6,903 nucleotides of DNA from an uncultured Clostridia bacterium (GCA_934647305.1 CAKUFI010000110.1:1-6903), one strand, 5' to 3'; shown: positions 1-5,633, numbered from the stretch's first letter. Made by a program: numbers and translations. The notes: generated from the sequence alone by a model not told the origin.

Positions 1-157
1 CGACGGCTTGATTAGTATACCAAAGAAATCCCACTTTGTCAAACCTTTTTCAAACAAAGTTATTTCCTATTTTAATCATCTCCACATCGCTCTCCTCCTC
101 TCATTTTTTCTCCCGAACATTCGGTTTTATTCCGTAACATCGTTGCGAAAATATCCC
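1..157. other. AT-rich gene-free leader
   Basis: No credible gene is seen here. The stretch is strikingly AT-rich compared with the rest of the window. It holds competing short complementary words: CAAAG (21-25), CTTTG (34-38) and CAAAG (55-59), with ACTTTGT (33-39) pairing to ACAAAGT (54-60). A possible reading frame over it starts at TTG, has no ribosome binding site, and runs into the promoter and zinc-ribbon gene. It probably represents intergenic DNA upstream of the first promoter. Confidence 0.5.
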
Positions 158-186
158 TTTACAAGCGCCCCGCCCGGGAGTACAAT
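158..186 (+). promoter_or_regulatory. SigA-type promoter of the zinc-ribbon gene
   Basis: TTTACA at 158-163 and TACAAT at 181-186 are separated by 17 bases. Each hexamer is one base off consensus and the spacing is optimal. Transcription would start near 193, giving a leader of about 29 nt before the ATG at 222. That start would leave the ATG at 201 almost leaderless and without a ribosome binding site. Confidence 0.7.
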
Positions 187-221
187 AACAGAAGCTGAAC
201 ATGGAACGGGAGGGAATTTGG

Positions 222-467
222 ATGAGATGCGGATGTCCCGTATGCGGCACGTATATGGCCCAGTCGGAGGGGCTTGAGAAGGGCTGCGTGTGCCCCCAGT
301 GCGGCGCGCGCTGCAAGGACTGCCTGGGCACGAATACGGTCATCAGCCGGGAAGCGCTGCAGGCCCTGAAGAAGACCGACTGGCTCACGCCCAACTTTGA
401 CTCCGAGGTGCCGTCAGAAGACGAAGCGCTTGCGGACGAGGCGCGCGATCCCTCGGAGAAGTGGTAG
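222..467 (+). CDS. Small zinc-ribbon protein, function unknown
   Basis: An 81-residue protein with eight cysteines in its first 34 residues (3, 5, 8, 22, 24, 27, 31, 34). They are arranged as two CxCPxC knuckles and a closing CxxC, as expected for a zinc ribbon or a two-metal finger. The rest is an acidic, probably disordered tail (residues about 60-81, many Glu/Asp). The start at 222 is chosen over the in-frame ATG at 201 because GGGAGGG (208-214) sits 7 nt upstream of 222, whereas 201 has no ribosome binding site. The gene has its own promoter (158-186) and a terminator about 30 bp after its stop, so it appears monocistronic. I do not recognise a named family. Metal binding is inferred from cysteine spacing; DNA, RNA or protein partners cannot be deduced. 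Confidence 0.75.
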   Translation: MRCGCPVCGTYMAQSEGLEKGCVCPQCGARCKDCLGTNTVISREALQALKKTDWLTPNFDSEVPSEDEALADEARDPSEKW

Positions 468-499
468 CGCGGCGGGCGGCGGGCACATAGTATGTGGGG

Positions 500-529
500 C
501 GGGCGGTATGCCTGCCCGACTTTTTTATT
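500..529 (+). terminator. Rho-independent terminator after the zinc-ribbon gene
   Basis: CGGGCGG (500-506) pairs with CTGCCCG (512-518), giving 7 bp including one G-U, with a 5-nt loop. It is followed by AC and then TTTTTTATTT from 521. This is a classic intrinsic terminator 32 bp after the zinc-ribbon stop. It lies just upstream of the collagen gene's ribosome binding site at 534-539. The collagen gene therefore needs either read-through or a promoter very close to or inside this hairpin. Confidence 0.7.
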
Positions 530-547
530 TTGCGAGGTGCATTTCAC

Positions 548-1690
548 ATGCCCTGCTTTCCTCCGATGAACCACCCCTACGGCTGCGGAGGCTCATTTCC
601 GCCGCCCATTCCTCCGGTGAACCGCCCCTGCGGCTGCGGAGGCTCATTTCCGCCGCCCATTCCTCCGGTGAACCGCCCCTGCGGCTGCGGAGGCCCTCTT
701 CCGCCGCCCACTCCTCCGGTAGTGATCGGCCCCGCCGGCCCGACCGGCCCCATGGGTCCCACCGGCCCCGTTGGCCCGGCTGGCGCGATAGGTGCGACAG
801 GCGCGGTTGGCCCGACCGGCCCTGCTGGCCCTGCGGGCGCAACGGGTGCGGTTGGCCCGACCGGCCCTGCTGGCCCTGTGGGCGCAACGGGTGCGGTTGG
901 CCCGACCGGCCCTGCTGGCCCTGCGGGTGCGACGGGTGCTACAGGCGCGGTTGGCCCGACCGGCCCCGCTGGCCCTGCGGGTGCGACAGGCGCAACGGGT
1001 GCGGTTGGCCCGACCGGCCCCACTGGCCCTGTGGGCGCAACAGGTGCAACGGGCGCGACAGGCGCAACAGGTGAAACCGGCCCTATCGGCCCCACTGGCC
1101 CTGCGGGTGCGACGGGTGCGGTTGGCCCGACCGGCCCCGCTGGCCCTGCGGGTGCGACAGGCGCAACAGGTGAAACCGGCCCTATCGGCCCCACTGGCCC
1201 CACTGGCCCCGCGGGTGCAACGGGGGCGGTTGGCCCGACCGGCCCGACTGGCCCGGCGCTGAACTCCGCGCTCTATAACCAGCTGCCCAACAGCACGGCG
1301 GTCATCGCGCCCGCAGCCGTGCTTCCGATGGCCAACGTGCGCCTGGTTGGCAGTGACCTGGCCTTCGACGCGGCGAACAATGCGGTCACGGTGGCGGCTG
1401 ACGGCACGTACCTGGTCATCTGGCATGTCTCGGGCACGCTGCCTGCGGCGGGCGACCTGATGATCTCGCTGGATTCCCAGGACGGCGCGACGACCTATGC
1501 GCTTTCCGGCGCCAACGCTCCAACCGCCAACCTCTCCCAGACGGTGACCGGCTCCACAGTCGTACCTCTGACGGCGGGTTCCAGTCTGGCGCTGCGCAAC
1601 CGGTCGACCGACTCCCTGACCCTGTTGCCGCTGAACGGCGAGAACGCCGTACAGTACACCACTGCCCTCACCGTCGTGCGGGTGGGCTGA
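548..1690 (+). CDS. BclA-like collagen-repeat surface protein
   Basis: A 380-residue protein in three parts. Residues 1-60 hold three 17-residue Pro/Gly/Cys repeats carrying all six cysteines (3, 13, 28, 30, 45, 47). Residues 61-237 are 59 uninterrupted Gly-X-Y triplets, mostly GPT, GPA, GAT and GAV; Thr occupies Y in 31 of them and there are no Lys or Arg. Residues 238-380 form a cysteine-free, beta-rich C-terminal domain (runs such as TYLVIWHVSG and ALTVVRVG) resembling the C1q/TNF-like trimerising heads of BclA-type proteins. The start at 548 is supported by GAGGTG (534-539) with an 8-nt spacer; a GTG at 494 would read through the terminator. There is no signal peptide, as in BclA proteins placed on the spore from the mother cell. 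I infer a trimeric, Thr-glycosylated spore-surface filament, cross-linked through the N-terminal cysteines. A cell-surface or phage-tail fibre role is the alternative. Confidence 0.85.
   Translation: MPCFPPMNHPYGCGGSFPPPIPPVNRPCGCGGSFPPPIPPVNRPCGCGGPLPPPTPPVVIGPAGPTGPMGPTGPVGPAGAIGATGAVGPTGPAGPAGATGAVGPTGPAGPVGATGAVGPTGPAGPAGATGATGAVGPTGPAGPAGATGATGAVGPTGPTGPVGATGATGATGATGETGPIGPTGPAGATGAVGPTGPAGPAGATGATGETGPIGPTGPTGPAGATGAVGPTGPTGPALNSALYNQLPNSTAVIAPAAVLPMANVRLVGSDLAFDAANNAVTVAADGTYLVIWHVSGTLPAAGDLMISLDSQDGATTYALSGANAPTANLSQTVTGSTVVPLTAGSSLALRNRSTDSLTLLPLNGENAVQYTTALTVVRVG
560..712 (+). repeat. Three tandem 51-bp units (17-residue Cys repeat)
   Basis: Residues 5-21, 22-38 and 39-55 of the collagen-like protein are copies of a PPVNRPCGCGGSFPPPI-type unit. 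The DNA of copies 2 and 3 is nearly identical over the central part (AACCGCCCCTGCGGCTGCGG). Copy 1 has MNHPYGCGG and thus one cysteine fewer; copy 3 ends GPLPPPT. The nucleotide-level identity suggests recent duplication or slippage. Confidence 0.9.
728..1258 (+). repeat. Collagen Gly-X-Y repeat region of 45/54-bp blocks
   Basis: 59 triplets built from higher-order blocks. A unit of GAV-GPT-GPA-GPA-GAT (45 bp) starts at 800 and 845. Six-triplet (54-bp) versions with a doubled GAT start at 890 and 944. Diverged blocks start at 998 (four consecutive GAT), 1070 (GET-GPI), 1115, 1169 (GET-GPI again) and 1223. The whole region is low-complexity DNA, so it is a natural site for length variation and assembly error. 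Confidence 0.9.
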
Positions 1691-1696
1691 GCGAAC

Positions 1697-1729
1697 GGGC
1701 CGCCGCCGCACGCGGCGGCCCCCTTTTAT
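1697..1729 (+). terminator. GC-rich hairpin between collagen and glycosyltransferase genes
   Basis: GGGCCGCCGC (1697-1706) pairs perfectly with GCGGCGGCCC (1712-1721), a 10-bp stem with a 5-nt loop. It is followed by CC and only four T residues (1724-1727). It lies 7 bp after the collagen stop and just before the glycosyltransferase ribosome binding site. The short T tract suggests partial termination, so it may act as an attenuator or 3'-end stabiliser that makes downstream expression lower than that of the collagen gene. Confidence 0.7.
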
Positions 1730-1748
1730 AGGAGGAAGGAGGGCGCGA

Positions 1749-2813
1749 ATGAAAATCGCGGTCTATGCCATCTGCAAAAACGAGCGTCAGTTCATCGACC
1801 GCTGGGCGAAAACCGTCGAGGGCGCGGACGAGGTCGTGGTCGTGGACACCGGCTCGCAGGACGGCAGCGCCGAGCTGCTGCGCGAAAAAGGCTTCCGGGT
1901 GTACGAGGAACGCTTCACGCCCTGGCGGTTCGATACCGCGCGCAACCGGTCGCTTTCGCTGGTCAGCGAGGATGCGGACGCATGCGTGTGTCTCGACCTG
2001 GACGAGGTACTCTCGCCCGGCTGGCGACAGGCGATTGAGCAGGCCTTTCACGACTGCGACCAGCTCGAGTACCAGTATGTCTGGTCATTCAACCCGGACG
2101 GCAGCGACGGCGTGACCTTTTGGGCAGTCAAAATCCACGCGCGTCACGGCTTTCGCTGGGTCAATCCGGTTCACGAGGTGCTTTCCTGCAGCCACGCGCC
2201 CAGGATCGTCCGCGCGCCCGGTCTGCGCGTGGAGCACCATGCCGACCCGACCAAGTCCCGGGCGCAATATCTGCCCCTTCTGGAGCTGGCCGTGCGCGAG
2301 GATCCGCACAACGACCGAAACATGCACTACCTGGGGCGGGAGTACCTGTTCCGCGGGCGGTACGGGGAGTGCATCGACACGCTGAAGAGGCACGTGCGCA
2401 TGCCCGAGGCCACCTGGGCGGATGAAAAGTGTGCCTCCTTTCGCTATATGGCGCGCGCATACCAGGCGCAGGGGCAGGCCGGCGAGGCCGAACGGTATCT
2501 GCTGCACGCAGTGGCGATGGCGCCTCACCTGCGCGAGGGCTGGGTCGAGCTGGGCAGGCTGTATTATGCGCGCGAGGACTGGTCGGGCGTGGCCTTCTGC
2601 ATGACGCGCGCCCTGCGCATCGAAAACCGACCCGACACCTATATCTCCGAGCCGGAAAGCTGGGGCGCGCTGCCCTGGGATCTGCTGTCGCTGGCCGAGT
2701 ATCACCTGGGCTTGCGCGAAAAGGCGGTCGAGGCGGTTCAACGGGCGATCGAGCTGGCTCCGGACGACCCGCGCCTGCGCGAGAACCTGCGCCTGATGCG
2801 GTCGGCAGACTGA
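1749..2813 (+). CDS. Family 2 glycosyltransferase with C-terminal TPR repeats
   Basis: A 354-residue cytoplasmic enzyme with a GT-A fold of the SunS-like, TPR-containing GT2 group. Visible motifs are CKNE (9-12), the nucleotide-binding VDTGSQDGS (32-40), FDTARN (61-66), the metal-binding DLDE (83-86) and HE (142-143). TPR-like helical pairs follow at about 191-222, 229-261, 264-294 and 311-342. Enzymes of this family transfer a sugar from a nucleotide sugar; several modify peptides or proteins, and the TPR part often binds the acceptor. Two stacked ribosome binding sites (AGGAGG 1730-1735 and AAGGAGGG 1736-1743) precede the ATG, the second with a 5-nt spacer. The gene lies 58 bp after the Thr-rich collagen-like gene on the same strand, which suggests that protein is its acceptor. 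That assignment is inference. No membrane segment is visible. Confidence 0.88.
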   Translation: MKIAVYAICKNERQFIDRWAKTVEGADEVVVVDTGSQDGSAELLREKGFRVYEERFTPWRFDTARNRSLSLVSEDADACVCLDLDEVLSPGWRQAIEQAFHDCDQLEYQYVWSFNPDGSDGVTFWAVKIHARHGFRWVNPVHEVLSCSHAPRIVRAPGLRVEHHADPTKSRAQYLPLLELAVREDPHNDRNMHYLGREYLFRGRYGECIDTLKRHVRMPEATWADEKCASFRYMARAYQAQGQAGEAERYLLHAVAMAPHLREGWVELGRLYYAREDWSGVAFCMTRALRIENRPDTYISEPESWGALPWDLLSLAEYHLGLREKAVEAVQRAIELAPDDPRLRENLRLMRSAD

Positions 2814-2842
2814 GCCTGCCCGCTCCGCTCTTTCGGCGAAAA

Positions 2843-2891
2843 GATACGCCCTCGGAAAACAGCGTTTTCCGAGGGGATGCAGGGAGCACGC
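2843..2891. repeat. Palindromic intergenic element A (12-bp stem, AGC centre)
   Basis: CCCTCGGAAAAC (2849-2860) pairs perfectly with GTTTTCCGAGGG (2864-2875) around a three-base AGC loop. It is preceded by GATACGC (2843-2849) and followed by GGGAGCACGC (2882-2891). It fills most of the spacer between two convergent genes, so it could stop transcription from both sides, but neither strand has a T tract after the stem. A closely similar design recurs at 6767-6852, which favours a dispersed repeat. Confidence 0.65.
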
Positions 2892-2892
2892 G

Positions 2893-4146
2893 TCAGCGCA
2901 TGGCGGGCACCAGCGGCCTGCCCACCTCCGTGTTGTCGCGGCGGCGATCCTGCAGCGCCTCAATGGGGTTGAGGCCGGTCTCGAAGCGGTAGTCGGTGCC
3001 AAAGCGCTCCATGTAGCGCTCGATCACGACATGCGACGGCACGCTCTCCACCCTGTCGTTGACGATAGCCTGATACCGCGCGAAGTCGGAGTTGTCGGGC
3101 AGCTTGCTCACCGGCACATACGCCTCGCGGTTGGCAGTCAGGTCGACCTGCGCGGCCAGCACGCCCCGCACGTAGTCGATGTTCGAGTGCAGCGAAACCA
3201 GACTGGGGAATTCACCGCCCGGGATGACCTGCTGCCAGTGGGTGCCCTCGTACTTTTCAAGCAGCTTCGCCGCCAGGTGCAGGTGCGCTGTTTCCGCCTC
3301 GAAAAAGCGCTGCCAGATGCCGCGGATGGACGCGTCGGTCTCCTCCTGCAGGCAGGAATAATAGAGATAACACTCGGTATACTGGTGCATCAGCAGGCAC
3401 TCGAGCGGCGTCGTGTTCGGGTCGATCAGGCTGCCGTACTGGGTCACGTGCTGCTCCTCGATCATGCCGATCTCCTGGTACAGTTTCCGCCCCTCCTCGC
3501 TGGGGTAGAAGCCCGCCGTGTTCATATAGTAGTTCATGGTCTGCTGCTCGGCGGCGGTGATGATGCCCGCGTGCAGCCGGGTCAGCAGCGCGTCGCCCGC
3601 GCCCGTGCTCTGGCGGATGGAGTCATAGGGATGCCTGTGCTCGGCGATGGTCGGGCGGCCGGGCGTGATCTCGACATAGCCGCCGGTCAGGTCGCGCGCG
3701 GACAGGCCGTACTCCATGTCCAGCAGGTTCGCGTAACGGTACAGGTGGTCGAAGTCCTCCAGCAGCGCAAAGTCCAGCGCCCGCTTCACGTCAGGATTCC
3801 TTTCCTTGCGCGCCATTTCGGCGGTCAGGTCGACGGCCAGCTGCTCATAGGAGATCGTGTGCTCCAGGATGCTCTCGTCGGCCGGCTTCAGGCAGGCCAG
3901 CAGACGCTGCTGCTGCTGTTCGCCGCGCCGGATCAGCGCCAGCTCGCGCCTGAGGTCATTGTCGGCGGTCATGCGCGAGAACTGGTGCGAAAACCAGACA
4001 TTTTCAAACTCGGTGCCGTTCATCAGGATCACGCGGGTCTTGGTGTAAGGGTCGACCGCGTGCTTGTCGTAGGGCCTGGGATACAGCGCGTTCCAGTCGC
4101 GCAGCGTGCGCTCGATGGGCGCGGGATTCAGTTCAAAGGGATTCAT
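2893..4146 (-). CDS. Ferritin-like (rubrerythrin-type diiron) protein, unknown role
   Basis: A 417-residue, soluble, mainly helical protein that I cannot assign to a named family. The central part shows the four-helix diiron pattern of rubrerythrins: E199, E229-x-x-H232, E257 and E284-x-x-H287, each in a helix rich in Tyr, with spacings of 30 and 27 residues between paired ligands. The N-terminal part (about 45-147) has partly similar features (E48, H54, E95-H96, E101, D131-x-x-H134 within LLEDFDHLYRYANLL), hinting at a second, degenerate bundle. About 115 residues follow with no recognised motif. No rubredoxin cysteine pairs are present. The start is supported by AAGGAAGG on the minus strand (4161-4154), 7 nt from the ATG. 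It is transcribed divergently from the TIM-barrel gene and convergently with the glycosyltransferase. No clear minus-strand promoter is seen. Metal binding, and any oxidase, peroxide-scavenging or storage role, is inference. Confidence 0.8.
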   Translation of the reverse strand: MNPFELNPAPIERTLRDWNALYPRPYDKHAVDPYTKTRVILMNGTEFENVWFSHQFSRMTADNDLRRELALIRRGEQQQQRLLACLKPADESILEHTISYEQLAVDLTAEMARKERNPDVKRALDFALLEDFDHLYRYANLLDMEYGLSARDLTGGYVEITPGRPTIAEHRHPYDSIRQSTGAGDALLTRLHAGIITAAEQQTMNYYMNTAGFYPSEEGRKLYQEIGMIEEQHVTQYGSLIDPNTTPLECLLMHQYTECYLYYSCLQEETDASIRGIWQRFFEAETAHLHLAAKLLEKYEGTHWQQVIPGGEFPSLVSLHSNIDYVRGVLAAQVDLTANREAYVPVSKLPDNSDFARYQAIVNDRVESVPSHVVIERYMERFGTDYRFETGLNPIEALQDRRRDNTEVGRPLVPAMR

Positions 4147-4230
4147 ACGTCCGCCTTCCTTCTATCCAGAGTTGACTCCAGTCTGCCCCGCGCGCGCCCC
4201 GTTCATGCAGGAAACTTTTGGCCAGGCGGA

Positions 4231-4260
4231 TTGACAGGCCTTCGCCGCGCATGCTATAAT
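4231..4260 (+). promoter_or_regulatory. Consensus SigA promoter of the TIM-barrel gene
   Basis: TTGACA (4231-4236) and TATAAT (4255-4260) are both perfect and 18 bases apart. A TGC just before the -10 box gives an extended -10. Transcription would begin near 4267. The ATG at 4259 overlaps the -10 box and cannot be a start codon for this transcript. This is the strongest promoter in the window and implies high or housekeeping-type expression unless repressed. Confidence 0.85.
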
Positions 4261-4286
4261 GCCTGTAACCGCATTTTTACAAAAAC

Positions 4287-4292
4287 GGGAGG
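4287..4292 (+). promoter_or_regulatory. Ribosome binding site that fixes a TTG start
   Basis: GGGAGG lies 8 nt before the in-frame TTG at 4301. The ATG at 4296 is only 3 nt away and in a different frame. The only in-frame ATG upstream (4259) is inside the promoter. Together these make TTG 4301 the likely start. Confidence 0.7.
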
Positions 4293-4300
4293 CGAATGAA

Positions 4301-5356
4301 TTGTCTGAAAAGCTGCTGCGTCTGGGCGCGGCCTATCACGGAAACCGCATGCCCCATCACGCGTATCAGGACCTGAGCGACATGGCGTCGCACGGCATGA
4401 ATCTGGTCGTGCACATGTTCTCGCACACCGACTGGGAGCGGCATGGCCGCGTCATGAAGGACATCGTGTCCATGTCAAGCGACCTGGGCCTGGAGGTCTG
4501 GATGGACAACTGGGGCCTCGGAGGCCCGCCCGGCGACAAGTCCCACTTCCTGGGCTACTATCCCGACAGCCACATGTTCCTCTCAAACGGCGAGATGGAC
4601 CCCTCTCACGCCTGCCTCAACAGCCCGGATTTCCGCCGCTTCACCCGCGAGTGGATCGACGCGGTGTATGACCTGGGCGCGCGCGCCATCTTCTGGGACG
4701 AGCCGCACATGCCCAGCAAAAAGGCGGACGGCGGCCTGTACTACGGCTGTGCCTGCCCGCGCTGCAAAAAGCTGTTCGCCGAGAAGTACGGCCGCGAAAT
4801 GCCGCTGTTCTCTGACAACGAGGCAGCCGAATTCGGCGCGCAGTCGATCGTGAACTACTTCGCCGAGATGACCGAGTATTCCCACAAAAAGGGCATGACC
4901 AACGCCGTATGCGTCATGCTGGGCACCTACGGCATGAGCCTGTCCATGGCCGACCGCATCGCCGCGCTGCCCTATATGGACAACCTCGGCTCCGACCCCT
5001 ACTGGCTGCATCACAAGGCGAAGAATCCAGACCTGAACGTGTACGACTTCGTGTACGACGGCTGCCGCGAGAACATCGAGCTGAGCGACCGCTTCGGCAA
5101 GGATCACAACCTCTGGATTCAGACCTACTCCAACCCGCGCGGCAGCGAGGAGGACATCGTAGAGGCCTACGAGGCCGCCTACGACGCGGGCGCGCGCACC
5201 ATCCTGTGCTGGGGCTACTACGGCAGCGAGTCCAACGACTACCGCGCCGAAAACGCCCTCGTGACCTGGCACAAGGCCTGCGAAGGCGTTCGCCGCGTCC
5301 AGGACATGGAGCGCGACCGCATCCTGGCGCTGCGCCGCGCGGCCAGACAAAAGTAA
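4301..5356 (+). CDS. TIM-barrel glycoside-hydrolase-like protein
   Basis: A 351-residue, signal-peptide-free protein with the strand-end motifs of a (beta/alpha)8 barrel hydrolase: NLVVHMFSH near residue 40, VWMDNWG (66-72), ARAIFWDEPH (127-136), DNLGSDPYW (D232) and ILCWGYYGSES (W304). The FWDEPH motif, with D133 and E134 at the end of a predicted strand, resembles the acid/base position of several glycoside hydrolase clans. It is followed by CACPRCKKLF (C150, C152, C155), a cysteine cluster seen in a group of hypothetical glycoside hydrolases. The start at TTG 4301 follows from the promoter and ribosome binding site. The gene has its own consensus promoter and a strong terminator, so it is monocistronic. 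The absence of a secretion signal suggests an intracellular substrate, perhaps imported oligosaccharides. Substrate and catalysis are unproven, and the exact family is not recognised. Confidence 0.75.
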   Translation: MSEKLLRLGAAYHGNRMPHHAYQDLSDMASHGMNLVVHMFSHTDWERHGRVMKDIVSMSSDLGLEVWMDNWGLGGPPGDKSHFLGYYPDSHMFLSNGEMDPSHACLNSPDFRRFTREWIDAVYDLGARAIFWDEPHMPSKKADGGLYYGCACPRCKKLFAEKYGREMPLFSDNEAAEFGAQSIVNYFAEMTEYSHKKGMTNAVCVMLGTYGMSLSMADRIAALPYMDNLGSDPYWLHHKAKNPDLNVYDFVYDGCRENIELSDRFGKDHNLWIQTYSNPRGSEEDIVEAYEAAYDAGARTILCWGYYGSESNDYRAENALVTWHKACEGVRRVQDMERDRILALRRAARQK

Positions 5357-5392
5357 GTTCCCGCATCCCCTGTTTCCGCATACAAACACTTC

Positions 5393-5428
5393 GGGCCGGA
5401 CGGCGATTGCCGCCCGGCCTCTTCTTTT
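5393..5428 (+). terminator. Rho-independent terminator of the TIM-barrel gene
   Basis: GGCCGGACGGC (5394-5404) pairs with GCCGCCCGGCC (5409-5419) over 11 positions with a single A-C mismatch and a GATT loop. It is followed by TCTTCTTTT. It lies about 37 bp after the stop codon. Confidence 0.8.
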
Positions 5429-5431
5429 CCC

Positions 5432-5467
5432 GCCGCGTTTCAATCTACGATTTGAGCCATCGGCAGC
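5432..5467. repeat. Dispersed repeat copy 1 (upstream of ylbJ)
   Basis: GCCGCG, then AATCTACGATTTGAGCC (5442-5458), then TCGGCAG. It matches 6866-6903 in the same orientation with only a few substitutions and a one-base deletion. The deletion of an A spoils the palindrome that is perfect in copy 2. It sits directly after the terminator of the preceding gene. Confidence 0.7.
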
Positions 5468-5474
5468 TTTTGCT

Positions 5475-5620
5475 GAAATCCCTCAGATTTCCGGGCACAA
5501 AAATCACGCCGTGCCCACGCCGTGCATTTCCGCTGCCGACCGGCAATGCCAGCGGAAGTTTTCCGGAGGATTCCGGAAAACCGGAGAAATTGGGGACTCT
5601 AATCTATGGTCCCCAATTTC
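5475..5620. repeat. Cluster of five inverted repeats in the intergenic region
   Basis: Successive perfect stems: GAAATC/GATTTC (5475-5491, 5-nt loop); GGGCAC/GTGCCC (5493-5516, 12-nt loop); TTCCGCTG/CAGCGGAA (5528-5557, 14-nt loop); GTTTTCCGG/CCGGAAAAC (5558-5581, 6-nt loop); and GAAATTGGGGAC/GTCCCCAATTTC (5586-5620, 12 bp, 11-nt loop). None has a following T tract. No gene is seen in 5357-5757; a reading frame open across it is only an upstream extension of the ylbJ frame. It is either a mosaic of dispersed repeats or an unrecognised structured RNA. Confidence 0.6.
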
Positions 5621-5633
5621 GTGTTCTGTCCGG

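Noticed and set aside
1..10. Inverted copy of the end-of-window repeat (CGACGGCT matches its reverse complement)
   Set aside because: Only eight bases match before the sequences diverge, so chance is enough.
8..277. Small frame at the left end (89 residues)
   Set aside because: TTG start without ribosome binding site; it crosses the promoter and the zinc-ribbon gene in another frame.
577..1203. Minus-strand frame encoding a Gly/Pro/Val-rich collagen-like protein
   Set aside because: It is the mirror of GGC-CCN codons in the plus-strand collagen repeat. It has no ribosome binding site and only part of it keeps glycine every third residue.
644..1711. Long minus-strand frame of 355 residues across the collagen gene
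   Set aside because: Arg/Ala/Gly-rich composition typical of antisense GC-rich DNA, with no recognisable domain; the plus-strand gene explains the DNA.
4168..4180. Possible operator GAGT-TG-ACTC in the divergent region
   Set aside because: Only a 4-bp half-site; too short to support a regulator binding site without comparison to relatives.
3031..4299. 422-residue plus-strand frame opposite the ferritin-like gene
   Set aside because: Antisense shadow. The minus-strand protein has coherent helices, metal motifs and a good ribosome binding site; the plus-strand frame has none.
5432..5467. Possible tRNA fragment because of a TTTCAATC word resembling a T-arm
   Set aside because: No acceptor, D-arm or anticodon stem can be built around it, and the word belongs to a repeat present again at 6866.
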